NCBI GenBank assembly: GCA_026225945.1
Contig: JAMJFZ010000769.1
Location: forward strand, 1,364,501-1,428,500
Direction: 5' to 3'
DNA from: Cricetomys ansorgei
Taxonomy: Eukaryota > Chordata > Mammalia > Rodentia > Nesomyidae
Length of the DNA stretch: 64,000 nucleotides
This document shows, piece by piece, positions 54,105 to 64,000 of the stretch. The number at the start of each line of letters is the position of its first letter. The stretch's first letter is position 1. Made by a program: the position numbers and the translations under genes. The notes beneath the pieces are model-generated. The model did no database searches. It was not told where the DNA came from and saw only the letters and a list, made by a program, of their open reading frames with translations.

Positions 54105-55150
54105 TCATCACGTATGGGATTTGCATTTTAGTGAAACTGAGAGATGATAACTAAGAAAAAAAAACATAATGTATTCAAAGATATGCAGATACATGGGGAA
54201 AGGACAGGAAAATAGAATTTGGCTATGTTTACAGTAGGGTAGCTTTACAATTTTAACTAGGGAATCAAGACAGCATGCAGTGAAATGACTGCATTTGAGA
54301 AAGAATGAAGTAAGGCTGCTAGCTGTCCAGGAGGTTATGTGATATAAACAAACACTGCAGATAGAGAAGTGAATACAAAATCCTGGGAAGGAGGATTACC
54401 TGTTATGTTAGATGTACAGCAAGCAGACTAGTGTGACTGTTATGACATGAGAAAGAGAAGTAGAGACAGAAATATGGGGAGAGAAGGCTTACCTGGGCCT
54501 GCTCTTGTAGGTTTTTGTGAAGATTCTAGCTTACAATTATTAGGAAGTTTTTTTACCAGATGAATTTTGAGAAGTGCTGCACAGCAGGGTTATAATGACT
54601 AGGGAAGTGAGAAATGATTAGATAATAAATGCTTTTTAGATCAGATACATAAGAATGTCCTGATGGATTGGATGTGAAGATTGAGGGAAGGCAGTGATGA
54701 GTCCTACATTTTGGGCCTGAGCAATTGACAATGCCTTGAGATAGCTGTGGGTGGTAAAATCTGCAAAAAAAGATCAGGTACTCAGTTTTAAATATGGTGT
54801 TGTGAGTGTCTGTAATCAAAAAAGTAGATAAACAGATATTCAAGGTCAGAGGAGCTAGTATTATTAGAGCTGCGTATAGATTCTGTGGAATTACTGGCAA
54901 ATAGAAAGCATGAGGTCATCAATGGCATCCAAATAAACTAGGGAAGACTAAATACTAAGCTCTACTGCCTTGCAATATTTGGAGGTCAAAGAGAAGAACA
55001 ATGATCCACCAATAAGAATGAAATGCCAGAGAAGCAAGAGGCAAATTAGTAAAGTATAATGTTTAAAAACTGTGGGGAAAGGAGTATAATGGGAGATTGG
55101 GTCAATACTGTGTCTTCAACACAAGATGAGGATGTTATAATAGATATTAA
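54105..55150 (+). mobile_element. L2 LINE 3' region, about 1 kb
   Basis: Follows the ancient L2 in sense order: gactgcatttgagaaagaat, agactagtgtgactgttatg, ctgatggattggatgtgaag, tttgggcctgagcaattgac, gtactcagttttaaatatgg. Unusually long and intact for L2 in a rodent. The minus-strand 115-codon frame across it (54900-54553) is not a gene. Confidence 0.75.
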
Positions 55151-55327
55151 ATTAAACATAGTAGTCATCAGAAATCACATACCATATGTCACATACTATG
55201 TATTACATGATACATTATATATTTCATGTATAAAATTACCTGAAAAGAAATACAAATAAAATTTGTCCCTAATTAATACAGTATATATAAGTATTAAATA
55301 GGAAAAATAGTACTCCTCTTTGTTTCC

Positions 55328-55440
55328 TTAGTTTTTTGAGACAGGGTCTCACTATGCAACACAGGTTGGCTTCAAACTTGCAGTAATCATCTTACCTCAG
55401 TATACCAAGTTCTAGGATTACAGATGTGTGCCTGGCTACC
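55328..55440 (-). mobile_element. Old B1-related SINE
   Basis: ttttttgagacagggtctca, aacacaggttggcttcaaac and aggattacagatgtgtgcct. Confidence 0.75.
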
Positions 55441-56384
55441 TTGAACATTTTTGAAAAACACATTTCTACCAAATTCCAAAAATTACATGAGTAGCTGAAA
55501 ATGTTTCTGAGGAGCAAACTTAGCAACTGAGAAAGCAAAGACATGGTTATTGCTCAGGCTCTCAACCCTGCAAGCCATCTTGTTTATTTAAATAAAGGAA
55601 AAGCAATCTCATCAAAGCATAGTGCAATGTGATTGAGTTCACCATGCTGTATTTAATTAGAAAATGTTAATTAAGCTTACTTAATTCAGCCCCACATCAA
55701 AGAAAAGTCTTCACATTCACAATCCAGTTCTTAATGCTCAATTATAAAACATGAAGTCCAATGAAGTTCATACCCTGTGCTGCTGCATTATGACAGAAGA
55801 ATGATGCCAGTTTTGGATGGATAGAATGCTATAGTAAATGGTTGGCATTTCTTTTGCTCACTGGCAAGTGGAGAATCAAGAAGCTACTTTCGTTCAACCA
55901 AAAACAGAAAAATAGCCTTAAGCAAAGGTGTTGTAAAGTCATCTAACACTAGGAGTCTGTAAGATTCTTCAGTGGGTGCATGGAAAACAGAGGAGGTGGT
56001 GTGGGAATAGAATCTTTAATTGCCATACAACAGAAAAGGATCCATAGCAAGTCCTCTACAACGATTTTTATGTGTTTTTCTTGTAATGGTCACACGTACT
56101 TTTCTCTCTCTGTTATAAATGTAATGAAAATTTCCTGTTGGCTCTGGACTTTGCATGTCGAGTTTCTGCCTGCAGCTAATTTTTATAATTAAGTTGCAAA
56201 CCCTTGAAATCATTGGTTAGGCTGAAATTACTGACAGCTTCATAGCTGGAGCAGTGCTAATGATCAGAATATGAATATAAGGCTGGTTTTGGTAGTCAAT
56301 TGACTTCCCCATCTCAACAGAGTAAACATAAAACAAGGAATATAACCAGAGTGATTATTTTAGGAATAGAAGGAACAGGAATTT
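55441..56384. other. Intronic sequence, no gene seen
   Basis: AT-rich. Opposed 65-70-codon frames near 55980-56213 lack motifs. Confidence 0.45.
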
Positions 56385-56385
56385 G

Positions 56386-56503
56386 TTGTTGTTGTTTTCT
56401 GAGACTGGGTTTTCTGCTTCGCCCTGGCTGTCCTGAACTCACTATGTAAATCTGGTTGGCCTGAGTGCTGGGACTCAGCATGTGCCACCACACCCAGTTT
56501 GTA
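56386..56503 (-). mobile_element. Internally deleted B1 SINE
   Basis: (GTT)n, then ctgagactgggttttctgct, cctggctgtcctgaactcac, then a jump from ggttggcc to tgagtgctgggactcagc, losing about 40 bp of the B1 middle. Confidence 0.8.
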
Positions 56504-57175
56504 AGAAACAAGAATTTAACATCACAAGTTGAGCACATTAGGATGCTACAAGGCATGTGTGTTCAATAATGTGTAAGAGGGAAATGGTTGTCAATGCTTT
56601 GATAAAAAGGCTATGTGGTCCCACTTTACTGAAAAGTTCATCTATCTGGTACTTGTTTCTTTTTCCTAGCCTAACTCATTAATACTGTTGATTTGAAAAC
56701 ATTGAAAAATCTTTCTGGATTACTGTCCACATTCATCATTTCACCAGATTATATTTAAAAATTCCTCAAAAAATTAATCTTCAAATCATGGTAGTTTCAG
56801 CTTCTTGTAACTTTAGTTTCTAAAGTAATGTAGTATAGTTACATATGTCTTCAGTAACAATACTATGTAAATTTAAAGGGATGTCACAGGGTTCATAAAA
56901 TTTAATCTGTACCAATTAATCTATGCTAAGCATTAGTATAAATCCATTGTTAGCAACTTAGGGTTAGTGATCTAAATCAGGCTTACTGGTTGTCTTTGCA
57001 AATAAATAAAACATTTTTAAACACAGTCATACACATTCATTTACTGTCTCTGAAAGCTTTTATACTATATACATACTTGGGAAGCTGAAAAGATATAATT
57101 TATAAAGCCGAAAACAATGATTATCTAATCTATTACAAAAAATATTAGTTGAATCTTAATGTAGCTTATTCTCTG
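56504..57175. other. Intronic sequence, no gene seen
   Basis: AT-rich. No element recognised. Confidence 0.45.
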
Positions 57176-57179
57176 CATT

Positions 57180-57305
57180 ATTGATATTATTATTATTGCC
57201 CCAGTGTATAGTAGATGAGGAACTGAAGCTTAGAAGGATTAAATACTTGTCTGAGATTATAAATTAGAATATAGCAGAAGCCAAATTTGAATCAAAAGTC
57301 ATTTT
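57180..57305 (-). mobile_element. MIR SINE fragment
   Basis: ttattattgccccagtgtat, gatgaggaactgaagcttag and aaatacttgtctgagattat. Confidence 0.6.
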
Positions 57306-57396
57306 AAATTTTAAACTCTTAGTTACCATGTATAATACTTCCCAATAATCTCTGAAGATTTCTCTGTTCATAGATTCAATGTAAACATTGTAGTAT

Positions 57397-57612
57397 GGGG
57401 CTGGAGAGGTGGCTCTGTGATTAATAACATGTTGCTGTTCTTTCAGACTGTTGGAATTCAGTTCCCCACACTAAAATTGGGTGACTTACAACCTCCTGTA
57501 CTCCAGCTCTATGGAATTCAATGCCCTCTTCTGGCTTCAACATGTAGTTTCATGCATATGCATATACTGTCCCACACACATAAGTAAATAATACAGTAAA
57601 TCTTAAAGATAA
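57397..57612 (+). mobile_element. B2/B3 SINE
   Basis: ggggctggagaggtggctct head, caatgccctcttctggcttc, and tail taagtaaataatacagtaaa. Confidence 0.9.
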
Positions 57613-58027
57613 TGACTGTTAATAACAACAAAAAATTATGGTTCAGAAAACCAGGGTGACCTTAGACACTTAATTCTGCAAGTTAAAAGAAATGTGACGA
57701 ATAGAAAAAGACTAATTTTCTTGGTTAAAAAAAATATTCACGTGTTTTGAGGAAAAGAATAAATCTACATAATCTAAAAGAATAATCTACCACCAGGACT
57801 AACATAAACACAAGGAAACATACTCACATTTGGTATGTTTGTATAGCATGTATAACTTTTATGATTTATGAGCATTCTCCTCTATAATATGCTGTATCAT
57901 TCAATATAGTATGTGCCCACTTCAGAGCTGGGATCTTGAGGTTCTGATTATCTCAGTCACCAAGTAGCAGAGTTAAAGTATGCATCTGGATCTCTTCCTA
58001 CCAAAAAGCTGTATTATATATTTAAAA

Positions 58028-58186
58028 AGAATAGGACTGGTGGAATGTCTTAGCAGGTAAAGGTACTTACTGCCAATTCTGGTGACCTAAGGTCAACTCT
58101 TTTAACCCACATGGTAGAAACAGAGAATCAATCCCTATGAATTATCCTTTGACCTTTCATATGTGTTGAGAAACTTGTGCACCCGC
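58028..58186 (+). mobile_element. B3-type SINE
   Basis: ggactggtggaatgtcttag, gtaaaggtacttactgccaa, cacatggtagaaacagagaa. Ends in the CA repeat. Confidence 0.75.
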
Positions 58187-58225
58187 ACACACACACACGC
58201 ACACACACATGCACACACACACACA

Positions 58226-58267
<42 letters not shown>
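58187..58267 (+). repeat. (CA)n microsatellite with variants
   Basis: CA units with CGCA, ATGC and CATA interruptions, at the 3' tail of the B3 SINE. Confidence 0.95.
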
Positions 58268-58269
<2 letters not shown>

Positions 58270-59345
58270 GAGTAGATTATTAAACATTAAATTCTAATCA
58301 GTGAATATTATTATATCTATATAAACATGCACTGGAGATTTTGAAAGACAAATTAGCATAAAAGAGAATAAAAAGAAGATGGCAGACAGCAATAACTTTA
58401 GAAAAAAGTAAAAATCAATTGTTGAGAGTAGTGTCATGCTAAGATCTGTGCTGTTATTTTCTTCTAAAAGCCTCCCAATTGTCCTCACAGAACAGGATTC
58501 CCTAATTTTCCTTTATCCATCAACTGTGATCCAAGATTAGGTGGTCTCCTTTTGCCCTAACTTATCTTTTACTTTATCAAGTCTGATGAAATCAATGGCC
58601 TATTCACTGATGATCCAGGTTCAGTCAGCTATGTTTATCATAAACTCACTCTAACATTTTTCTTTGTCATAGACTTTGAGAAGTTATGAATGTTCAAAAT
58701 AACTGGAGTTCGATTTTGGAAATGTCCTAAGAAGCTCTCCAGGTCCACAGGGCTGACTCTAAGAGTAATACCATCTGTGAGAAGATAGGGAACTGAGATG
58801 TGAGGAAAATCATAGACAGTGTGTGTAAAAAAAACTTTGAAAGAAAAACACAAGGTAGTGTTTCACACAAAAACAGAAGAAATTAATCTGGGATTCAGAC
58901 AAATATGAAGTTTTGAATGGTTCTTGACAATCAACTCTTTAACATACAAAATGATTCTCCTTATGATTGTTTTTCATAGTGAATAGTTATACAGTTTCAA
59001 CAGAAGATTCCAGTATGAACTCAACCTTTGTAATAAAGGTAGGCCCCAAATGAGAATAAAAGACAATTGTTGTGTCTCTTTATAAATCACTTGAACAGCA
59101 ACAACAATATTGAATGTTCTTTTTATTTTCTTTTAAGTAATGTTTAACAACAACAAAACAAGTATAGAATTCTCTATTAAAAAAGAATTAATTTTTGAAA
59201 AACACCAATAAGTTAATTGATATTGCTCTGAAAGAAAAATGTTTCTATTATAATTAGTATTGACCTTTTTATTTAAAATGAAAAGATACTGTCTTAAAAG
59301 GAAGATAGTTTATTCACCTTTCAGTATCCAGTTGCATAGTTTTCT
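58268..59345. other. Intronic sequence, no gene seen
   Basis: AT-rich. A 71-codon minus frame at 58853-58638 has no motif. Confidence 0.45.
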
Positions 59346-59349
59346 CTTT

Positions 59350-59583
59350 TAAAAGATTTTATGGTTATTTTTAATATGTTATATGTATATATGAGTGCCT
59401 GCTTATCTGTGTGTGCATTGCCTAAGTGCAAGTTCCTGCAGAGGCCAGAGAAGAATTTCATTTCCCCTGGAGTTAGAGTTGAAGATGATTGTGAGATACC
59501 TGACATGGGTGTTAGGAATTGAACTCTAATCTTCTGTAAAAGCTCTATGAACTTGTAATCACTGAGCCATCTTTTTAGCCCCT
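59350..59583 (-). mobile_element. B2/B3 SINE
   Basis: taaaagattttatggttatt, gtgtgcattgcctaagtgca, gaggccagagaagaatttca, ttaggaattgaactctaatc and the head ctgagccatctttttagccc. Confidence 0.88.
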
Positions 59584-59841
59584 TGAATAACTTTATGATT
59601 ATGGTTTACTATGACTTGCATGTTATGTGTTACTCTTCTAAAGTCCCTGATTAATTGTTATTTGTGATTCTAATTAAAAACACATTTTCAGGTTTCTCAA
59701 TGAAAAAACTAAGAAACTTGTGTTACATTATTATATTATATGCAATGTACAGGAGGCCATCAAAATTGTAATAAAAGGTAAACACTAAATATATTGGCTA
59801 ATTTTCGTTTGTTGAAATTCTAGTATAAGAAAAGGTAGCTA

Positions 59842-60060
59842 TAGCCCGGCAGTGGTGGTGCATGCCTTTATTCCCAGCACAAGGGAGGCAGAGGCAGGTG
59901 GATCTCTATGAATTCGAGGCCAACCTGGTCTACAGAATGAGTTCCAGGACAGCCAGAGTTACAACAGAGAAACCCTGTCTCAAAAAACCAAAAACCAAAA
60001 CAAAGCAAAACAAAAAAAAAAAAAAAAAAAAAAAGAAAGAAAGAAAGAAAAAAGAAAAGG
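59842..60060 (+). mobile_element. B1 SINE with long A-rich tail
   Basis: agcccggcagtggtggtgca, ggcaggtggatctctatgaa, gttccaggacagccagagtt, aaccctgtctc, then A-rich sequence with a GAAA-type microsatellite (60034-60058). The youngest-looking B1 in the window. Confidence 0.95.
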
Positions 60061-61070
60061 TAACTATATTCTGAAAGTGAATTAGGGAGAATAAAGATAT
60101 GGCAAGAATCCTGTGCACTTGCTCTTTTCTTTCTGATATGTGCACATATGTGTTCATTTATGGTATGGTATTGTACATTAACATTTGAGGCATAAGAAAA
60201 TGAATTCAGATAAAGGAAATTGATAGTATCTCTCTTTCCATCCTTTCTATTATGAGTATTGTGACTAAAGTACTTGTGGGTGAATGGAATTTTGGAAACT
60301 TCATTGGAGTAATAACTTAATTTTCTAAATTGATTATAGGCATATCAACCACGCCAGCTTTGCAATTGAATGGAATAAAGTGAGCTTTCTGAAGAAGCAA
60401 ATTATACTACAAAATGAAAATGAGAATGGTGTACTAATCTCATGTGTAAAGAGGCTCTTAGGCATGAAACTATTAATTTTATATATTTTTAACACTTAGG
60501 AAATTGTCATTTCAGCTTTCCAGCTTGGCAGAAATAATGTAGCTTGCACCATAAGCAAATGAAGTTAATGTTGCCAGAAAAATACTTTATAAAAATAACC
60601 ACTAATAATTTGACTCCTTGTATTAACCAAATGCTGCAAGAAACTGAGTTTAGAAAAAAACCAATTCTACCAATTCAAAATAAAAATAGTTTGTAATATT
60701 TTAAAATGAGAAAATGGCTTCTGTTTCAAATAACAAACGAAATAGATGCTTATTCTAAAGTCCTTCTATATAGACCATAACGATTCTAATAACCCATTTC
60801 CAGGCATCTTTCTATGTTGTAAATTTATAGTGGAAAAAATGTAGAGGTTTTAATACTTTAAATGTTTTAAAATTTTCAAATTTCTTGCAAAGTATCAATA
60901 TTTTTGTATTACTTTATGACTCTATGTATGATAGCTTAAAACTACCACCATCAACTTGTAGGATAGCTACTTTATACCACAAATCTTGTTCTTTTGAAAC
61001 ATCATTTTCCCTCTACATCTAGTTATGAAAAAAAACTACTCAGTTTTTCAATACTGTAGTTTTTTAAAAT
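60061..61070. other. Intronic sequence, no gene seen
   Basis: AT-rich. No element recognised. Confidence 0.45.
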
Positions 61071-61084
61071 ATATATATGTGTGT

Positions 61085-61129
<45 letters not shown>
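61070..61129 (+). repeat. (AT)n(GT)n(AC)n compound microsatellite
   Basis: atatatat, gtgtgtgt, then about 21 AC units; the GT and AC parts are mutually complementary. Confidence 0.95.
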
Positions 61130-61134
<5 letters not shown>

Positions 61135-61140
61135 TAATAT

Positions 61141-61290
61141 TTAGGTTTTTCGAGACAGGGTTTGTCTCTTATAACTCTGCCTGTCTTGGAACTCACTCTG
61201 TAGACCAGGCTGGACTCAAAACTCACAGAGATCTGCCTGCCTCTGTCTCCCAAGACCTGGGATTAAAGGCATACACCACCATCACCCCAT
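61141..61290 (-). mobile_element. B1 SINE
   Basis: tttttcgagacagggtttgt, gtagaccaggctggactcaa and gggattaaaggcatacacca. Confidence 0.93.
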
Positions 61291-61427
61291 CAATAGATCC
61301 TGTTGATGAGTTAACATTCAGTAACATACTTTTCTGTGGTCAGTTCTGTCCAAGATGTCCGTGCCTGTAACTTGACTTGGGATGTAGTATTAATTAATAG
61401 CAAGTCACTGCAGATGTCTATTCATTT

Positions 61428-61565
61428 TTTTCATTTCAAAGACATTTATTAATAGCACATAGCATGGCAAACATTGTTTTACGTACTCTAGATACACGAG
61501 ATCAAAACAAATAAAAATGCCTGTTACTTTAGAACATTGGAATACAAGTCAGTGACTAAGTACTT
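61428..61565 (-). mobile_element. L2 LINE 3' fragment
   Basis: catttattaatagcacatag, gtactctagatacacgagat, aaaaatgcctgttactttag and ttggaatacaagtcagtgac give the reverse L2 end. Confidence 0.5.
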
Positions 61566-62520
61566 AGTACTTAGTCTAAACCAATTCTCTAAAGTATAGA
61601 AAGATGCTTTGTATTTCCACCTATATAAATTGAAAATTAGAGCTAACAGGTTCACATTAGACATTTATCACTGTAAGAACCTGCCAGTTATCTTATCATC
61701 TCATTTCATGAATTAATGAATCAGATCCCCGAGATAAAAAAAAAATTGTGTTAACATGGAAATACTATTTTTCTGCACAGAATATCTTCTTAGTAATTAT
61801 ATTCTTTTTAAGTTAACATGATAGGTTGTTAATTAATTTTTCCAGCAGAATGTTTTGGAAAATGCAGTGATTAAGAAGACTCACTGCTGTGGCATTTATA
61901 GGTTGTATTTGTAGTTTGACCCTTTTATAAGGCGTTCATATTAATGTTAATTTGTTCATAATTTGTCATCTTTCCTGGATATAAACATGATGAAATTCTT
62001 TTGTCTCAGTGATGCTGCTTACTATGGGGTTTCATGATGTTAGTGGCAGAGCAGGGATCTTCGAGTGAGATATTAAAAAATAAGTACAGGAGAAAAATCT
62101 TCATTCATTTTAGGGAAATTAAAAATGAAAGGTAGATGTAGGCAAAACCTCTGACCAAGATACAGTCCCAGGTAAGCTGATGGATTTGAAGAGGAGACTG
62201 CGTCCATATTTTTACTTGTGGAAGAACTATTTTGCTTCTGGGCTGTGATACCACCAACCAACAAGCAAATCAAAACTGCCAATATAAAGTCCAAAAAAGT
62301 ACAGACGAGGGTGAGCACAGGTGTTAGAAACATTCCAGCATTGTTTGAAAATAGAGCTAGTGCCCTGGTTGCTGAAATGATTAAAAGTCTCCCTCTGTGT
62401 TGATTTGGAAAGGGATCTATGGTGTACAGAGCAGGTTGCTTTGCACTTTGCAAAAGAGCTCAGTGTGCAATGATTTACAGCAGTAATCTGTGGACAGGGA
62501 TTTCTGTTAACAGTTGAACT
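61566..62520. other. Intronic sequence with a 126-codon minus-strand frame
   Basis: The frame 62453-62073 is the longest non-repeat frame seen. It has one hydrophobic stretch (FLTPVLTLVCTFLDFILAVL) near residues 42-61, followed by more hydrophobic residues, then a Ser-rich part. No family recognised, no promoter, no clear splice context. Probably chance. Confidence 0.3.
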
Positions 62521-62529
62521 CTGTCTATC

Positions 62530-62587
<58 letters not shown>

Positions 62588-62600
62588 ATCTCTATCTATC
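62521..62600 (+). repeat. (TCTA)n tetranucleotide microsatellite
   Basis: About 17 units, with an interruption at the 3' side (atcatctcta). Confidence 0.97.
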
Positions 62601-63340
62601 TATATCACCTATCATCTAATTACAGGAAGTGTGGGGGTTTTATTCACAGCTTATCTACACTGATAAGCCTTTCTTCCATTCTGGCTATCTATTTCCTGTG
62701 TCAAACTTGTTGAGGCTTCCTGTTATTCTCAAAAACAGTGGAAAGCAGAGCTGGGGCCTTGTTTTTTTCCTAACTAGGTCACTCTCTCTAGCACATTGCA
62801 CTGTTAACAAGCTGTGCTATAAGATATTTGGTCTGATCTGTTTAGTACTTAGTTATTGGTAGATTCCGACTCAGAAACTGGGAATCAAAACACAAATAAC
62901 AGCTCTCATGAACTGCCAGACAACTTAGCTTTTCTGTGCTCTATTTGTTTTATGAGTCTCCTTTTTATCCTATTTGCGATTGTTTAATGCCATTTTCTTG
63001 TACATTTAATTCTTCTCCCTCCTACTATTTTCTCCTTCCTTAAGGTAAAAATAAGGATTATAGGAGACAAAACCCCATATCTCTTCCTTAGGGGCTTCTT
63101 ATTGCAGGGATATTCCTTTGTGCAGCTTCTCATTTCTATTGCTGGACGTGTGGGAACATTTAACAGGAGACATCCTAAAAGAGACAAATACCAGACTATT
63201 ACAACTGTTTAAAAAAGCTAAAGGGTATCCATTTTCTGAACTGTACAGAAGACAACACTTTTAGAGAAATGAATTGTGTTTGTATATGTCATGGAGACAT
63301 GACCTAGTGACACTTGACACAGAAAAGGTAAACTAAAACT
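62601..63340. other. Intronic sequence, no gene seen
   Basis: AT-rich. No element recognised. Confidence 0.45.
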
Positions 63341-63344
63341 TATG

Positions 63345-63510
63345 AGCCTACTATTTATCTATTTTTGATAGATGCATTATATTAGCTGTTGAATCTTCAT
63401 GGCAGCTCTACTCTATGGAATATGCATATATTGCATTCATATATGCACATTAATTCATATTTTGATCATTAAAATCATGCAAGTTGCCCAAGTGATATAG
63501 CCACGAAGCC
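63345..63510 (-). mobile_element. MIR SINE fragment
   Basis: tattagctgttgaatcttca, tggcagctctactctatgga and catgcaagttgcccaagtga follow reverse MIR. Confidence 0.5.
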
Positions 63511-63548
63511 AGAGAGAAAAAAACCAGGTATTACCTGGGTCTAGTTAG

Positions 63549-63616
63549 TCTCTCTATCTCTATCTATCTCTATCTCTATCTCTATCTCTATCTCTATCTC
63601 TATCTCTATCTCTATC

Positions 63617-63647
<31 letters not shown>

Positions 63648-63700
63648 GTCTCTGTCTCTGTCTCTATCTCTATCTATTTCTATCTCCATCTATCTGTATC
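63549..63700 (+). repeat. (TCTATC)n hexanucleotide array
   Basis: About 17 hexamer units, then (TC)n, (TCTGTC)n and degenerate TCTA. Confidence 0.97.
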
Positions 63701-63704
63701 ATCT

Positions 63705-63785
63705 CTTACATATTTGACCATGGAACGCAAGGTCTCGTGCATCCTAGACAAGTGCTGTACTACTGAACTACAATCTATCCCTTTT
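63705..63785 (-). mobile_element. ID/B4 SINE fragment
   Basis: aacgcaaggtctcgtgcatc then agacaagtgctgtactactg and aactacaatctatccc, the reverse of the ID-like head. Confidence 0.65.
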
Positions 63786-64000
63786 CTCCATCATTCCTTT
63801 TTACTGAGATCTGAAATGCCAGATCCTACACATAGTCATATTACCTGATTAACACACATCTGCTCAGATGCATTTCTCACTATCTCTGCTATACTTTTCT
63901 CTAGAGATAAAAATTTAAATGGAATTAAGTACTAAAATCTATAGTTTCTGGGCCAGACATGTACATATAGGGTTTATTAAATGGCACATAGTGTTTGCCT

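Noticed and set aside
60077..60157. Minus-strand frame with poly-Phe (59930-60157) as coding
   Set aside because: It is the antisense of the B1 A-rich tail.
63549..63700. CRISPR-like periodic array
   Set aside because: It is a simple hexanucleotide microsatellite in a mammalian genome with no spacers.

Overview
This is nuclear DNA from a muroid rodent. B1, B2/B3, B4 and ID SINEs lie throughout, and several LINE-1 copies carry the 3'UTR typical of rodent Lx-type elements. Dinucleotide repeats are abundant and the base composition is AT-rich. I cannot name the species; the B1 consensus here looks non-Mus, but that is an impression.

The only gene I can support firmly is IL1RAPL1 (interleukin-1 receptor accessory protein-like 1), on the minus strand. 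Two coding exons are present, at 24753-24621 and 22452-22307, joined by a 2,168-bp GT-AG intron. Together they encode most of the third extracellular immunoglobulin domain. Everything else is intron: more than 22 kb downstream (left) and more than 39 kb upstream (right). I did not find the transmembrane exon, the TIR exons or the preceding Ig exon, so they probably lie outside the window. In human and mouse this gene is X-linked and over a megabase long, which fits the low coding density.

Layout. 1-22306: intron with an old L1 tail, a URR1-like repeat, B1/B2/B4/ID SINEs, ancient MIR and L2 pieces and CA repeats. 22307-24753: the two exons. 24754-31480: intron with a solo LTR near 25.7-26.2 kb and SINEs. 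31464-31700: a minus-strand open segment with a splice-acceptor-like start, stop codon and AATAAA. It is either an alternative terminal exon or a retrocopy fragment, and is the most interesting unexplained signal. 35.6-36.3 kb: a LINE-like C-rich block and a ~300-bp (ATAAAT)n array. 38.9-41.6 kb: L1 3'UTR fragments and three B1s. 46.9-51.2 kb: three LTR-like segments followed by a 5'-truncated Lx-type L1. 54.1-55.1 kb: about 1 kb of L2. 55-64 kb: SINEs, CA repeats and two tetra/hexanucleotide arrays.

I recognised no complete protein-coding gene, rRNA, tRNA, CRISPR array or CpG island. Most open frames of 60-130 codons are repeat-derived or chance. SINE, LINE and LTR family names come from remembered consensus motifs, and their ends are approximate.
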